Origin: Ophiura sarsii | Lineage: Eukaryota > Echinodermata > Ophiuroidea > Amphilepidida > Ophiuridae | Direction: 5' to 3' | DNA: 64,000 nucleotides | Assembly: GCA_035610835.1 (NCBI GenBank) | Contig: CM069444.1 | Span: 2,920,875 to 2,984,874 of the forward strand | Part shown: positions 1-11,533 of the stretch, in pieces | Layout of the letters: each line of letters begins with the position of its first letter | Position numbering within the stretch: position 1 is the first letter of the stretch | Notes under the pieces: generated by a model | Told to the model about the DNA's origin: nothing | The model's database searches: none | What the model saw: the letters and a program-made list of their open reading frames with translations, nothing else | Translations under genes and position numbers: made by a program

Positions 1-230
1 AAATTCAGCATAATCTTTTAAGACATGAAATTGCAAGATCTGTGTGTTTCATAATACTGCTGAAGTGGTCATTTCCGTGCAATTGTTCCTGTGCGCTTTG
101 TCAGTTTGGCACCATTTTGCTATTTGCAAATCTACTGTTTGAAATTTCATTACAAACACATAAGAATGTATTCGGCTGCTTTTATTTTGTTTGCAGCTGC
201 ATGAAGCAACAAAACAATGAAAATTGGTGT

Positions 231-588
231 TTAAAGGCATATAATGCGATCTTTTTTATGGGACGCCCTCTATTCTTGATTTTTTTTCAAAGCAGATTTT
301 CTGGCAGATTTACATTTCTGATCATAAATGATAAATATATTCTTAGTTACAGTTAGTTACAGAGCGATATGATTCCTAATTACTTCATGGTAGCAGGACA
401 GTTTATTTTCACTCTAAATTTACTCTAAAACCATGATTATGAAGTAATTAGGAATCGTATCACCCTGCAACTCAGAATATCTTTATGATTTAATGATCAG
501 AAATGTAAATCTACAAGAAAATCTGCTTTCAAAAAATAATCATGGATAGAGGGCGTCCCATGGAAAAGATCGCATAATATGCATTTAA
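231..588. repeat. Fold-back TTAA element, copy 1
   Basis: The two halves are long inverted copies of each other, with a short unpaired centre near 385-430. Each arm carries GATCTTTT, GGGACGCCCTCTAT and a CTTCA/TGAAG block. The element starts and ends in TTAA. Related copies lie at 9609-9992 and 22563-23070. There is no coding capacity, so it is a non-autonomous element; the TTAA ends suggest piggyBac-like mobilisation (inference). Confidence 0.7.
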
Positions 589-610
589 TGGAAATAACCA
601 CTGTATGATA

Positions 611-864
611 TACTCTCCAAATGTAAAACGAGTGGAAAGAGTGGAAATTCATTCGAAAAGGAGTGAAGGGAGTGAAACGCAGGGCCCGTTTTAGAGTGGA
701 AAATGTCCACTCTAAAATGAGTGTGAAATTAATTTGTCACTCTCAATAGAGTGGAACATTGTCATATAAACCCCCCCTTTTACTCCTTTTAGAGTGTTGT
801 TCCACTCAAAAACGTGTTGTCCTGCGTTTAACTCCTTGAAACACTCTTTTACATTTAGAGAGTA
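611..864. repeat. Small inverted-repeat element with GAGTGGA motifs
   Basis: The outer ends are imperfect inverted copies (AAATGTAAAA followed by GAGTG on the left, CACTC then TTTTACATTT on the right). The interior is built from GAGTGGA/TCCACTC blocks. TA lies at both edges, which could be a target duplication. No open frame of interest is present. Confidence 0.5.
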
Positions 865-1089
865 GTGTAAACGAACACCACATACGCAGCACAAAGATGT
901 ATTCGGCTGCTTGTATTTTGGTTGCAGCTGCATGAAGCAAGAAGCAAGAAAACCATAAAAATCGGTATCATTCTAAAATAGTATTCCCTAGATTTATTCT
1001 TCGCTTAAAAACATGCGATATGCTAAAACGGAGCGTCGCCAATATTGTCTTGAATTCAAGAAATCTTAAATCATTGTTATAACATTTAC

Positions 1090-1491
1090 CGGGGGGGGGG
1101 GCACTCAACTTCTTTTTTTTGGATAGGGTTGTGCCGCCCAGTGTCTCAAAAAGGGGGCTACAGAACTGAACTGAGTGGATTTTATGATGAAAAATAGGGT
1201 CTTACGAACTGATTTTTCAAAAAAGTAGGTCTTGAGAACTGGCCTATAGTTCAATTTTGATTAGAAAAACGAAAATCTTTTTTTTTTTAGAACGCAAAAT
1301 TTTCGAAGAATTGGGGCTTTGTAACGCAAAATTTCGTGATTTTTGAATTTTCAATAAAATTGGGGTCTTAAGAACTGATGCAGGTTCAAAAGGGGGGTCA
1401 TAAGAGCTAGCAGCAGAGGGTGAAAAAGGGGGTCTTCAGCGTGGCACATACCTATACCCTTTTCCAATGTCAGTGCCCCCCCCCCCCCGGG
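1090..1491. mobile_element. Poly-G/poly-C-ended element, copy 1, with 8-bp target duplication
   Basis: The left end is C followed by a G run and CACTCA; the right end is a C run followed by GGG. ACATTTAC flanks it on both sides (1082-1089 and 1492-1499), an 8-bp target duplication. The interior contains short motifs such as GGGTCTTA and GTGCCGC that recur in the copies at 13353-13671 and 25271-25570. It is non-coding. An 8-bp duplication fits hAT-type transposition (inference). Confidence 0.7.
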
Positions 1492-1499
1492 ACATTTAC

Positions 1500-2494
1500 C
1501 CCATTAGTAAACTAAGAGTCTAAGGTTCTTTAGTTTTGACAGAAGATTTGATGTGTAAGTCTTCACTAATCTAAATCTAATACACCATCAGATCTAAACA
1601 CAACAAATCATTTCATTTTTTACATTCAGATGTCCTTTGAATGAAGCGATTTAACACAAAAATAAAACATTTTGTCAACTTCATAATATCTTAGACCCTC
1701 ATTTGTCGAGTGTGTTTACTACTTAACATGCCATTTATACACTATAAGTAGGTGGAAATGAACAACATTTAAACATAAACAATATGTTCTTTATTTAGCA
1801 GTTTAAATAAAAAATATTAACAAGGCAATCCATTAGCCTGTTGGCATCTACTGCAGGGGTCATAATACTCTTGGAAACCTGGGAGAAACGCCCTTTTTTA
1901 CAAAATATCATGTGATACAAATTGTTGGCAAAATGCACACACAGACTATTCTTGTTTTTAAAATATTGTTCAAAAAAGTATCTTGACCCCTGACCTTACA
2001 GTGTTATCAGTAGCAGTGCATATTAATAATTATATAAATTATTCAGAAATATATTTAAATATAGAATATATAATATAAATACAAGTTAATAGTTACGGAA
2101 ATAAAGATACTAAACTGTAAGAGCTCTATTTAAAAAGTGCTCCTGCCTCAAAGCGTATGCGCCTAGTGCTATAAAAATAATCTTATTTTCATATATAATA
2201 TTTTGCAGTTAATAGATATAATTGATATTCTAGTATATATACATAAGCTACAAGTACTATTTAATGCACATTAAGTTGATATAATAACATAACAAATGTT
2301 GAAGTATGTAAAGCTCACAGCTGGGTATATTACCCAACCCTGGCCACTTCACTCCCTCCTCTCCCAATTTCTCAAGTACCTTTGCTTTTTTTTGGCAAAA
2401 TCTGACCGCCCCCCCCCCCCCCCCCTTTTCTTCCAAATATTCAAGAACTTGAAAGGATAGGAAATGTCATGCTTTACAGCAGCAGCACATAAAC
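1500..2494. other. AT-rich stretch, nothing recognised
   Basis: Simple AT-rich sequence with no convincing coding frame on either strand. A C run near 2407-2425 precedes the next repeat. Confidence 0.4.
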
Positions 2495-2743
2495 TTAACA
2501 CTTTACACACGACAGGCGTCTGCAGACGACATTCCAAAATGTCACAAAATGTTTCAAAAATGTTAAAATTATTAAAATGCAGTACCATATTTGAAGTCAC
2601 CATAAGGATTGCATTGAAATAAGTATAAACATGCCAAGTATTGGTCCAGTAATTCATGAGATAAGACTTTGAAAGTTGGGAAAGGTTTCTGACAAAATGT
2701 GTTTTTGTGATGGTAAAATGTATAGCCATGATGAAAAGTGTAA
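2495..2743. repeat. TTAA element family 1, copy 1
   Basis: About 250 bp. The left end is TTAACACTTTACACACGACA followed by GGCGTCTGCAGACGACATTCC; the right end is a degraded AAAAGTGTAA. At least six other copies are in the window (10981, 23401, 39378, 49501, 55986, 56235). The short frame encoding an ETF-ILECRLQ-like peptide in each copy is a by-product of the shared repeat, not a gene. Confidence 0.75.
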
Positions 2744-2746
2744 GTA

Positions 2747-3155
2747 CAGTGTTGCCAACTGAAATGTCTCCCAAACTGCCACACAAGTGCAATCTAGGCC
2801 AAAGCTCACGACAAAAAGTAGCCCAAATCAGTGTTGCCAACTGAAATGTCTCCCAAACTGCCGCACAAGTGCAATCTAGGCCAAAGCTCAAGACAAAAAG
2901 TAGCCCAAATCAGTGTTGCCAACTGAAATATCTCCCAAACTGCCACACAAGTGCAATCTAGACCAAAGCTCACGACAAAAGTAGCCCAAATCAGTGTTGC
3001 CAACTGAAATATCTCCCAAACTGCCACACAAGTGCAATCTAGACCAAAGCTCACGACAAAAGTAGCCCAAATCAGTGTTGACAACTGAAATGTCTCCCAA
3101 ACTGCCACACAAGGGCCATCTAGGCCAAAGCTCACAACAAAAAGTAGCCCAAATG
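2747..3155. repeat. Minisatellite, five 81-82-bp units
   Basis: The motif GTTGCCAACTGAAAT recurs at 2751, 2833, 2915, 2996 and (as GTTGACAACTG) 3077, giving spacings of 82, 82, 81 and 81. The array begins directly at the right end of the preceding TTAA element. Because 81 is divisible by three, long minus-strand frames appear through it; I judge them non-coding. Confidence 0.85.
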
Positions 3156-3600
3156 TCATTGAGCCTATTGGAAAGACCCATTGGTGGCTCAACTCTTGAC
3201 AGGCCACAACAACTGTTTTTTGCCGCCGCCAAGGGCTTATAAAGTACTGTAAAAGTGAACATTTTTGCGCTATATTTATTTTTGTGCTTTTCGTGCTACG
3301 ATCCTCAAGCGCAAAAATAAAAAATGTGCGAATATATTCCTTTCATATGTATGTCTATGCAAGGAAGCTCAAAATTGTGGAAATAAAAACAAGCAAACTT
3401 GTTCAAAATGAGCAAATGGCCAAAATTTATACACATGAAAATTTACACTTTTACACTTCACAGTAACCCATTTGTGCAGTTTAGCCACAGGGTTGATTTC
3501 ATTTCTAGCACATCCACTGTAACTTCTTTATCCTCTTGGAGACAGTGTTGTCTATGTGTTGTAAATAATTAATTGTTACGCAAAGATAAATTACATGTAG

Positions 3601-3849
3601 TGTGATCAAGTGAAACGAGTCTGAAGTTAGTCAGTATTCAATTTTTCTTTTTCTACATGATTGTAAACATCATTTGAAAAGCTACGTTTTGCAGAAAACC
3701 CCATCAAAATTGGTCAATTGTTTTCAAAGATATAAGCGGATGAAGGATTGCAAAAACAATATAAAACAAAAGACATTGGCTCCTTTGGTTCGCTTTATCT
3801 TCGAATCCATATTTGCGAGTTGCGACTCATTTTACTTGATCACATCACA
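3601..3849. repeat. TGTGATCAAG inverted-repeat element, copy 1
   Basis: The left end TGTGATCAAGTGAAACGAGT is mirrored by ACTCATTTTACTTGATCACA followed by TCACA on the right. A second copy with the same organisation lies at 24727-24985. It is about 250 bp and non-coding. Confidence 0.65.
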
Positions 3850-3965
3850 TTGTCTAATCCAACTGTAATATTTCCTGGTTGAAACTATATCCACTATAAA
3901 TAATACAAGTGGATTATATTATATATTGGAGGTTAAGTGGTTTGTAATTCCCAGTTGCATTAGCC

Positions 3966-4120
3966 ATCATTAATCATAGATAAAGAGTTTTATAACTAAG
4001 GCAACACAAGAAGACTAGAGCGGTTCTCGGGTTTCGCGGTTGCGGTTTGACTTTATACGTAGCTCAAAATGTATTATCCGTAATTAATCATAGATAAAGA
4101 GTTTTATAACTAAGGCAACA
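3966..4120 (+). repeat. Direct duplication flanking the retrotransposon site
   Basis: A 38-bp block starting ATTAATCATAGATAAAGAG occurs at about 3970 and again at about 4083, 113 bp apart, marking a local tandem duplication. The second copy carries the target site of the retrotransposon fragment that follows. Confidence 0.7.
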
Positions 4121-4128
4121 GAATAAGA

Positions 4129-4380
4129 TCAGGGAGCGTAGATATAGATTTGCAGGACACTGCTTCAGAGGGTCCAATGAGCTGGTCTCCAAACTCATAC
4201 ATTGGCTACCTAAACATGGAGTGAGAAAGCGTGGTAGACCAGCCCTAACCTACATTGACATACTGAAGCATGACACAGGATTGCAGGTAGAAGAAATCAA
4301 GACAGCTATGTTGGAAAGGAAGATTTGGAGAAGCATCGTGGTTCGGGAATATCACCCGCCATAAGTCAAGTCAAGTAAGT
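4129..4380 (+). mobile_element. 5'-truncated non-LTR retrotransposon 3' end
   Basis: An open frame from 4131 to the TAA at 4362-4364 encodes 77 residues resembling the extreme C-terminus of non-LTR reverse transcriptase polyproteins. Seen in order are RFAGHCFR, RKRGRPALTYID, LKHDTG, and an AM...W...V segment. A short tail of AAGTC-like repeats follows. CAACAGAATAAGA occurs immediately before (4116-4128) and after (4381-4393), a 13-bp target duplication that proves insertion by target-primed reverse transcription. The whole insert is 252 bp, so this is a dead, severely 5'-truncated copy. The clade (RTE-like or another) cannot be fixed from so little sequence. Confidence 0.85.
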
Positions 4381-4529
4381 CAACAGAATAAGAAAACATA
4401 ATGTTTTATTTGAGTCAACAGACCTTGCAGGTATTAGGATCAGTTGATTCTGTTTTTCGTTTTCTTTCACTCAATTTTTCTTTACATTAACTAAAGTACA
4501 ATCCCACCTGAGCAGTCCACCGACCCGAA

Positions 4530-4660
4530 TAAAACAAGGTGTTTTATTTGACGGAAAAACCAACCCTGATCTACGAGAAAATCGACCTCTGAAGTAGGGT
4601 CGGTTGGTTGGCTCTTTTTTTTTGGGGGGGGGGGGGGTGGGGGGAGGTTCAAACATTTTT
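4530..4660. repeat. Poly-T/poly-G patch with GGTCGGTTGGT motif
   Basis: A 'GACCTCTGAAGTAGGGTCGG' block is followed by a T run and a long G run. The same block adjoins homopolymers near 23915, 30950, 51940 and 56935, so it belongs to a dispersed family whose ends I cannot set here. Confidence 0.4.
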
Positions 4661-5309
4661 GAATTTTTTAAAAATATCCACACAAAAATCAAACATTCGC
4701 AAACAAATCGCAAAAGCTTTTCACAAATGTTCTACAAAAAAGATCAAAAATTCAAAAGAACAAGATGGTTTGTTTTTTTCGTTGTCATTTCTAATTTCAA
4801 CAATGAGTCGTTTTTGTTTTTCAGGGATCGATACTAACGGACACTAGGGTGTATCCCCTCGCCTCTTTCACAAAATGGCCCCCTGTGAACAAATATTAGG
4901 CAATGTCAAAATGTACGCAAAGATAATACTTTTATTAAAAAATGTTTTAAAACAACTCTGGTGCGTGGTACAAAAAAATATTTATACTCCTGATTGAACT
5001 CAATGTGTACATATTATTCACATTTCGATGTAGTTCCGATTCAACAATAATGCTGTGTTTTAAAGGGAAACTTTAAATGTTTTGAAGGCTGCGTCCTCAA
5101 TTAGGATAAAATTCAAAAACACTTTTTTAACCCAAACCACTCTACTGAACAAAAGAGGGCTCACTTCAATTACATTATAGAAATAGAGGACTCACTTCAA
5201 TTACGCTATACATATAGAGATTGCTATCCATCGGACGGACACACCCCTCATATAGTTTAGCTTGATTTCAAAAATAAAAAGTCACAAAAATAGTTCTACC
5301 AATGAGTAA

Positions 5310-5560
5310 GCTATCACAACTTAGTCTAGTGCAAAGACTTCTATTGCATGAGTTATAAAGATTGATTACAAATAGACTATGAACTACCCTACCTCTTTTG
5401 AAGGATTAAAATCATCATCGACAGCCTAGCTGGTCTAGTGGTTATGGCATTCGCTTTGGGACTTAATGGTCCTGGGTTCAAATCCCATGGGTTCAAATCC
5501 TGGTATCGTCAGATTTTATGTAAAACCTTTGCTTTCAATTAATTTTCTCAAAATGGGAAC
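5310..5560 (+). repeat. tRNA-Pro-like SINE, copy 1
   Basis: Positions ~5424-5510 resemble a proline tRNA: a TGGTCTAGTGGTTATG A-box region, CGCTTTGGGA over the anticodon arm (TGG), and GGTCCTGGGTTCAAATCC as the B box. The T-arm is partly duplicated and the acceptor stem does not pair well, so it is not a functional tRNA. About 110 bp upstream (AGTCTAGT, CTTCTATTG, TAGACTATG) is shared with the copy near 34600-34890, so the mobile unit is larger than the tRNA part. Confidence 0.65.
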
Positions 5561-5639
5561 AAAGTTTCTATGTCGGAAGACTTACTACTAGGCTAATTCG
5601 TCATAGCTTACTTATAGGTAACACCACAAAAATTAGCTT

Positions 5640-5760
5640 AAATAAGATAAAAAGCTACGAAAATAACATAAAAAGCTACAAAAATAACATAAAAAGCCAC
5701 AAAAATAACATAAAAAGCCACAAAAATAACAAAAAAAGCCACAAAAATAACGTATATTAT
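5640..5760 (+). repeat. 21-bp simple tandem repeat
   Basis: Six near-identical units of AAAAAGCYACAAAAATAACAT follow one another. Confidence 0.8.
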
Positions 5761-6380
5761 AACATCTGGCTAGAAACAAGCGAATAATTGACTGTTAATG
5801 TCCAATTAGAGGGTAGCTGCTATTCTGGCTAAATCTCTCAACATTCTAAGTAAAAAAACCAATCACCTGGTAATTTCCCAGTTACATGATATTATATAAG
5901 GCTATATTAAAAAAATCTTTTGTCTCAAAGCTCTTCAGTTTTTCAAAACCTAATGCGGAATGCAATTTTTTTTCAGGTTTAAAAAAATATATATATAAAT
6001 ATAAAATATTGAAATCCTTGTTAAAGTGACCTTTTGTATATAAAATGATGTGATCAATGAAAATCTGTGAAATGTTGGGATTTTTTTTCCATAATTTTTT
6101 CTTCTTCTAACGTGCATCAATTAACTAACGCGCGGGGAACCTTTGAGACAAATGATTTTTTTAATATAGCCTAAGTGTTCTAGCTATTGAATTAGGTGAT
6201 TGGTTAATTGATGCGCAATACTTATGATAAATTCCAATAGCACAGCCCCAGAGGGCGCAATCCATGGTGTGTTTACAGTCATATGCACAGACGCCTCAAC
6301 ACTGAAACGAGTTTGTGCATGAGCGCATGTGTGGATATAACGACAACCGAATTGATAATTATTGACATGGGTGTTGTTCT

Positions 6381-6637
6381 CATTATGTTCCCACTCCCTT
6401 AACACCTCTGGACCGGTGATTTGCCATTTCGACGGTAATAAATCACCTAAGGATGTGTCTATTTCCCCCTATGTGGTCCAATTAAAAGACTGCAAAGGAC
6501 ATAATTATTCCCCAAGGGCATAAACTAACCTTCATAACCCTGAAAATGTGCCACATAGTCAGCGATTGGCAACTTATAATAGACGACCAAATGTCAAAAT
6601 CACCAGTCCAAAAGTGTTAAGGGATGGGAACTTAATG
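6381..6637. repeat. TTAACAC inverted-repeat family 3, copy 1
   Basis: Terminal inverted repeats contain CATTATGTTCCCACTCCC followed by TTAACACCTCTGGACC; the mirror on the right is GGTCCAAAAGTGTTAAGGG. A second copy is at 27231-27483. Non-coding, ~255 bp. Confidence 0.7.
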
Positions 6638-7020
6638 CTTTACACAAATGTATGCTAACTATTCTAATTAGTTCTGGGAAATACAATTTATAGAACTGGG
6701 TGGAATAAAAATATATTGGTTACATATAAAACAATGGAAAGGATATTTTCAGTCAGTGAAATATTCTTTCAATTGTACTAAAACCATTCAATGCTTGTAT
6801 AATATAATAGCAAATAAAATATGATATATCCAGTAATATGGATGTATGGTATGTTTTGTCCTTGATGCGTTCCCTGCATGAAGGGAAAAGACCTGTTGTA
6901 TTGGCATCTATAATAATGACCCTTACAGATTTACTCTTTATCGCAATCTCATCTTTTCTGACACAAATTGTTCACAGTATTATTACTGGCATCTGTACAG
7001 AGTGTTTAAATATACAACAT

Positions 7021-7541
7021 CAGGGGCGTAACAGAGGTTGGTTGTCAGGGGGGGCACAGCCAAAACAAAATCCTGGTTAGAATAATTCCGTCCCGGAATT
7101 TTTCGTAAAAGGTTGCCCCAAATTTTTTCCCAGTCAGTCACCTCATGAATTTCACGTAAGTGGGGGGTGGTCAACAAATTTCGAACGGTCAACAAATTTC
7201 GCACGGTCACAAAATTACGCAAGGTCACAAATTTCGCACGGTCACAAAATTTCGCACGGTCACAAAATTTACCAGTAAAAAAAAAAACCAGTCAACAATT
7301 TGATGACTGTTGTGCCTTTTGTACTGCGAAATTTTCTTTATTTCTTTCTTTCCCTTTCTTCTTTTCTTTCTTTCACCTTTTTTCTCCGTTTCTTTTTTCT
7401 TTTTCATCCCTTTTTCCTATCTCTCTCTCTTTTCTTTCCCTTTCACCCTTCTTTTCCTGTTTTCTCTGCGTGAGCACCTTCAGGGGGGACACTGTGCCCC
7501 CCTGCCCCCCCCCCCCCCCCCCCCCGGCTGTTACGCCACTA
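7021..7541. mobile_element. hAT-like element with 8-bp target duplication
   Basis: It starts CAGGGGCGTAACAG and ends CTGTTACGCCACTA, the classical hAT terminal type (CAGNGGCGTA). TACAACAT flanks both sides (7013-7020, 7542-7549). Inside are about six ~18-bp repeats of the GGTCACAAAATTTCGCAC type (7165-7275), a 170-bp pyrimidine tract and a C run at 7507-7525. No transposase remains. Confidence 0.8.
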
Positions 7542-7549
7542 TACAACAT

Positions 7550-8315
7550 AATAAATATAGTTACATTCTAGTTAAAAATACCAGTCTGATCATATTGAGC
7601 TCGACTATGATCAAAATGTGGACGATCTATCGCTGCTCGTTGGTGACTAACCAGTTGTTAGCAACATATAAATAAGCTTCAAATAAGGTTACCATTTATC
7701 AATACAACTAAAAAAGCCTGTTCAAACTGAGCTAATGATCTGTATTTGGACGCTCAATTGCTTCTCTTTGGGGACTAAACAGTCGTTAACAACATATGAA
7801 CAAGCATACAGATATGGTATAAGACAACAACCAAAATACACTGCTTTACCGACAAAGAGACTCCTCAGGTTGGTTCGGTCAGTCTGGATTTTTGATTTAT
7901 TTTTTTTTAGTAAAAAAACTGCTGTTTTTTGACAGACTAAAGCAATTGTATCGTTATTCATTGTGAATATTTTCCCCTCAATTTGATATTTTTTGTCTAT
8001 AGAACAGAGAACGGGTATTCTTTTTTGTTGCCTGACATACAAGGATCATTCAATAAGTTGTACCTCCTACCTCGTAACTTCGCTATTATATAAACCAGTA
8101 TTAACGATGACGTTGACCCTTGTATAAATAATGAGTTGTTGTAAAGTCCAAACTTGAGGTTACATTGAGTACATCTAGTACTGATATCTGACGTGAACCC
8201 GAATAAATATAGCTAACATAATATTATCAAAGTATATAAAATATACAAACCTAGGAAGAGAGATGCTATTTAGGCGTTAAATAATGGGTAGCTTTTACTC
8301 CCAATCTATGTAATT
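7550..8315. other. Unassigned stretch
   Basis: A 'GCTCGTTGGTGACTAACCAG' block at ~7635 has a diverged relative at ~7755 (a diverged direct repeat of ~120 bp). No coding frame is convincing. Confidence 0.35.
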
Positions 8316-8545
8316 TTAACCCCTTGAGAACTATATACCTGCCAATTGGTCAGAAAGAAGGACATATTATTTATTGCACCAATCAGAGACTATGTTAGAC
8401 CAGGAAAGGTGAGAGATCCCTGGTATAGGTCAGAGTGAAATTTTTTGAAAGCAGTATTTTGATTGGTTATTCAAATGAGTATGTCTTGTAAATAACCAAT
8501 CAGAAACACTGTTGGATACATGGGTAGATAGTGCTCAGGGGTTAA
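8316..8545. repeat. TTAA element family 2, copy 1
   Basis: Left end TTAACCCCTTGAGAACTA, right end CTCAGGGGTTAA. The interior carries CCAATTGGTCAGAAAG and two more CCAATCAGA boxes. Further copies are at 31137-31351 (reverse) and 51738-51929 (truncated). TTAA at both ends suggests a piggyBac-type miniature element. Confidence 0.75.
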
Positions 8546-9608
8546 TCAGATAAGGGCATACAGAAAAAAGTGGTGCCCAAAAACCAGCTGGGGTTTGTCA
8601 GGAAAAACACCATATTATGACCATTTCAAATTCAAGAGCAGCTATACACACAATCAACAACATCTAAATTGATAAATAAAAAACACCCTCACACTTGAGC
8701 TTATCTGATATGAAAATCAGATTTATACCATATTAACAACATTATAACATAAACTATCAAAGTGGTAATACACGATATGCTACACTCCTTTTCTCTGTGC
8801 AGTGACATCACAGCGTATTCCAGGGAAGGATGCTGCATTTGCCCACGAATCAACTTCTTTTAGTATTTTTTTTCTTGTCAGCATTTGATATTTTCAGATG
8901 GTTTAAAAAGATCACAATTTAGCGCCCTTTTTCATTTTTTCGTCCATATGAGAGCTGTCGGGGGAAGACACACAATACTTGGCCGCATTTAACATTCTGG
9001 GATATACTGTGACATCCCTGGTTAAGGAAGTCTTTGCAGTATCAAATCATTATCATTATCAAATCACTACACACAAGTTACTTGAAAATAAAAATAGACT
9101 ACAAATTGGATACAGTTGGTGATGATAAATTAAATATCAAGGTGACATGTTATATTACATTGATGCAATATATATTAAGGCACACAATATCTAGAATCCG
9201 GGCAAGATGACAAAAAAGGCAACGATAGGGGTAAACATTACTTTGATATATATCTATATATATAATAAATGTATACAGTAAACATTGAACTAAGGAAATA
9301 TGGTAATACGCTATCAAAATCTTTGAATAAATTCATCAGGATAGTTGATGAAAAATTATTGGTGAACTTTGATGTTGAGCAATTCCTACACTCAAAAGAA
9401 AAAAAGGTACTAAAACACCCAAAAGAAAAATTGTGCTTGTAAACACATATTGTCAATTTAGACATATTGGTATGTTTTCTACTTCCTTATATCTTCTTTC
9501 TTTCTGCTCTGGAATCCGGTCAATTATTGGCACTTTCTGCTTGTCTCACATGCAATAATTGTTCTTTGGAACGACCAGTTAAATAAAATACAAACACCGA
9601 GAAATATA
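8546..9608. other. AT-rich stretch, nothing recognised
   Basis: No coding frame, splice pattern or terminal repeats that I can support. Confidence 0.35.
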
Positions 9609-9992
9609 TTAAAGGTATATTATGTGATCTTTCCAGGGAACGCCCTCAACATTGAGAGAAAAAAAATTGAAAGTAGATTTTCTTGCAGATTTACATTTCT
9701 GATCATAAATCGTACATACATTCCAAGTTACAGGGCGATACGATTCTTAATTACTTCAAAATCATGGTTTTAGAGTGAAAATAAACTGTCGGGATAACAC
9801 GACATTTTATATTTTAACTCTAAAATCACTCTAAAACCATGATTTTGAGGTAATTAGGAATCGTGTCGCTCTGTAACTTGGAATGTATGTACGATTTATG
9901 ATCAGAAAGGTAAATCTGCAAGAAAATCTACTTTCTAAAAAAATCATGAATAGAGGGCGCTCTCTGGAAAAGATCACATAATATGCCTTCAA
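9609..9992. repeat. Fold-back TTAA element, copy 2
   Basis: Same arms as at 231-588: GATCTTTCCAGGGAACGCCC on the left and its mirror GCGCTCTCTGGAAAAGATCA on the right, with CTAATTACTTCAAAATCATG-type blocks facing each other across the centre at ~9790. Confidence 0.7.
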
Positions 9993-10137
9993 CCCATTTT
10001 TACTTTTCACAGTAGCTGTTTGAAGGGGGATAACAGGGGGATTACTCACTCTGTTTTTTATGGGAGTGTACTACTGGAGGTTTCATATCCTGACCCACTT
10101 TAAGGGGTGTTTAACCTCAACACAATGGTTGATTGAC

Positions 10138-10330
10138 CCCCCCCCCCCCCCCCCCCCCACCCTTTTTGTGATTTGGGAGCCATTTTGGTGGGGTTTTTTG
10201 CTTAATTGAGACCCATCCATGTTGGGGAAGGGTCATGATTTAGGGGGTTTCCAGCACAAATCATAACCCATGTTGAGGAAATTATTTTGCAAAAAAAGCA
10301 ACCATAAGAGCGGCACATACCTATTGTACC
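10138..10330. repeat. Poly-C-ended repeat fragment
   Basis: A 20-nt C run is followed by ~170 bp with GAGACCCATCCATG, CCAGCACAAATCATAACCC and GAGCGGCACATACCTA. Related sequence is at 32350-32480, and GCGGCACA recurs in the poly-G/poly-C elements. The second end is missing or unrecognised. Confidence 0.45.
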
Positions 10331-10980
10331 TTATAAACATGAGTATGTACTAACCTCTTGGGGCAAAAAACACAATAATTAATGTAGCGCAAAAAAAGCC
10401 TGTACCGATTGGTTGTCTGTTATACCAGACCACTCATACGAGTAGTAAGTGGGGCAGTCCAATTTGCAAAACAAGTGTAGAAAAAATGGAAACAAAAATC
10501 AGATTCATACAATTAGGAATGTGAAACGTGAAGAAAAAGGCTTTCCAAGGTGATTGTTTTTAATTTCCGATTGAGATAATCCTGTACAGGTTTTCAGCTC
10601 TACACTGCAGACTATTAGAATTATTGAAAAACAAATCATCATGCAAACTAATGTTTTGGTCATTAAGATGAGATCCTGTATGTTGTTAGGGTCCTTCAGC
10701 ATGTATGAAGGAAACTGCCCAACGGTTATGCATAGGAAGTGTTGCTTTATACAATGTTTAGGGGAAAGATCACTTACTAGGTTTTAATAGCTGTGTTTCT
10801 TTGGCCCTTGAACATGTTAAGAGCAGATTGCTCAAACGTTTACATAGGAAGTATTATTTTATACATGCTGAAGGGCCAGATGGAGATACAAGTTTTAACA
10901 TAACAGCGACATTATGTTGTTTAGTTGGTCGCAGACATAGTATTGCTTTTCACATAGATCCACAGGGTCGAGATGTCTTC

Positions 10981-11203
10981 TTAACACTTTCCACACAGAT
11001 TTTCAGAAACCTTTCTCAAATTTCAAAGTCTATCTCAAGAATTACTGAACCAATACGAGGCATGTTTGTACTTATTTGAATGCATTTCTTATGTTGATTC
11101 CAAATATGGGGATGTAATTCAATAATTTTGAAATTAATGAAACATTTTGTAAAATTTTGGAATGTCGTCTGCAGACAGACACCTGTCGCGTGGAAAGTGT
11201 TAA
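10981..11203. repeat. TTAA element family 1, copy 2 (reverse orientation)
   Basis: It begins TTAACACTTTCCACACAG and ends GTCGCGTGGAAAGTGTTAA. The internal order (AGAAACCTTTCTC first, GTCGTCTGCAGAC last) is the reverse of the copies at 39378 and 49501. Confidence 0.75.
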
Positions 11204-11343
11204 CACCACCACCATCGAGCGAGTACCTTTGTTGTGCGCCCTATCAGGTACATCATCTGACATGCTTATAGCCAAACTGTAACATTTTTCCCTGGTATTT
11301 TTTTCCGCTTCATTTCGGTCTGTCGTCTGCCGGGTTGAAAGTG

Positions 11344-11533
11344 TTAAGAGCGTTGTGGCCATAGTAAGACTAGATCCTGATCTTCTTTCTTGAACACAGG
11401 TAAGGTGGTATGGTCTGTCGTCTGCCGGGTTGAGAGTGTTAAGAGCGTTGTGGCCATAGTAAGACTAGATCCTGATCTTCTTTCATGAACACAGGTAAGG
11501 TGGTATGGTCTGTAGTCTGCTGGGTTGAGGGTG
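11344..11533 (-). repeat. Two extra 95-bp copies of the last exon's 3' part
   Basis: TTAAGAGCGTTGTGGCCATA starts at 11344, 11439 and, as the real exon, 11534: exact 95-bp steps. Each copy has ~69 bp matching the end of the myosin coding exon including the stop, plus ~26 bp of GTCTGCCGGGTTGAGAGTG repeat sequence. They lie downstream of the stop in the 3'UTR or beyond. Confidence 0.85.

Noticed and set aside
2349..3262. Minus-strand frames of 124-180 codons
   Set aside because: They are translations of the 81-bp minisatellite and the adjacent TTAA element.
5424..5510. Functional tRNA-Pro
   Set aside because: The T-arm is partly duplicated and the acceptor stem does not pair; a diverged copy exists at 34828, as expected for a SINE.
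7167..7675. Plus-strand frames rich in Phe, Ser and Pro
   Set aside because: Translation of a pyrimidine tract and C run inside the hAT-like element.
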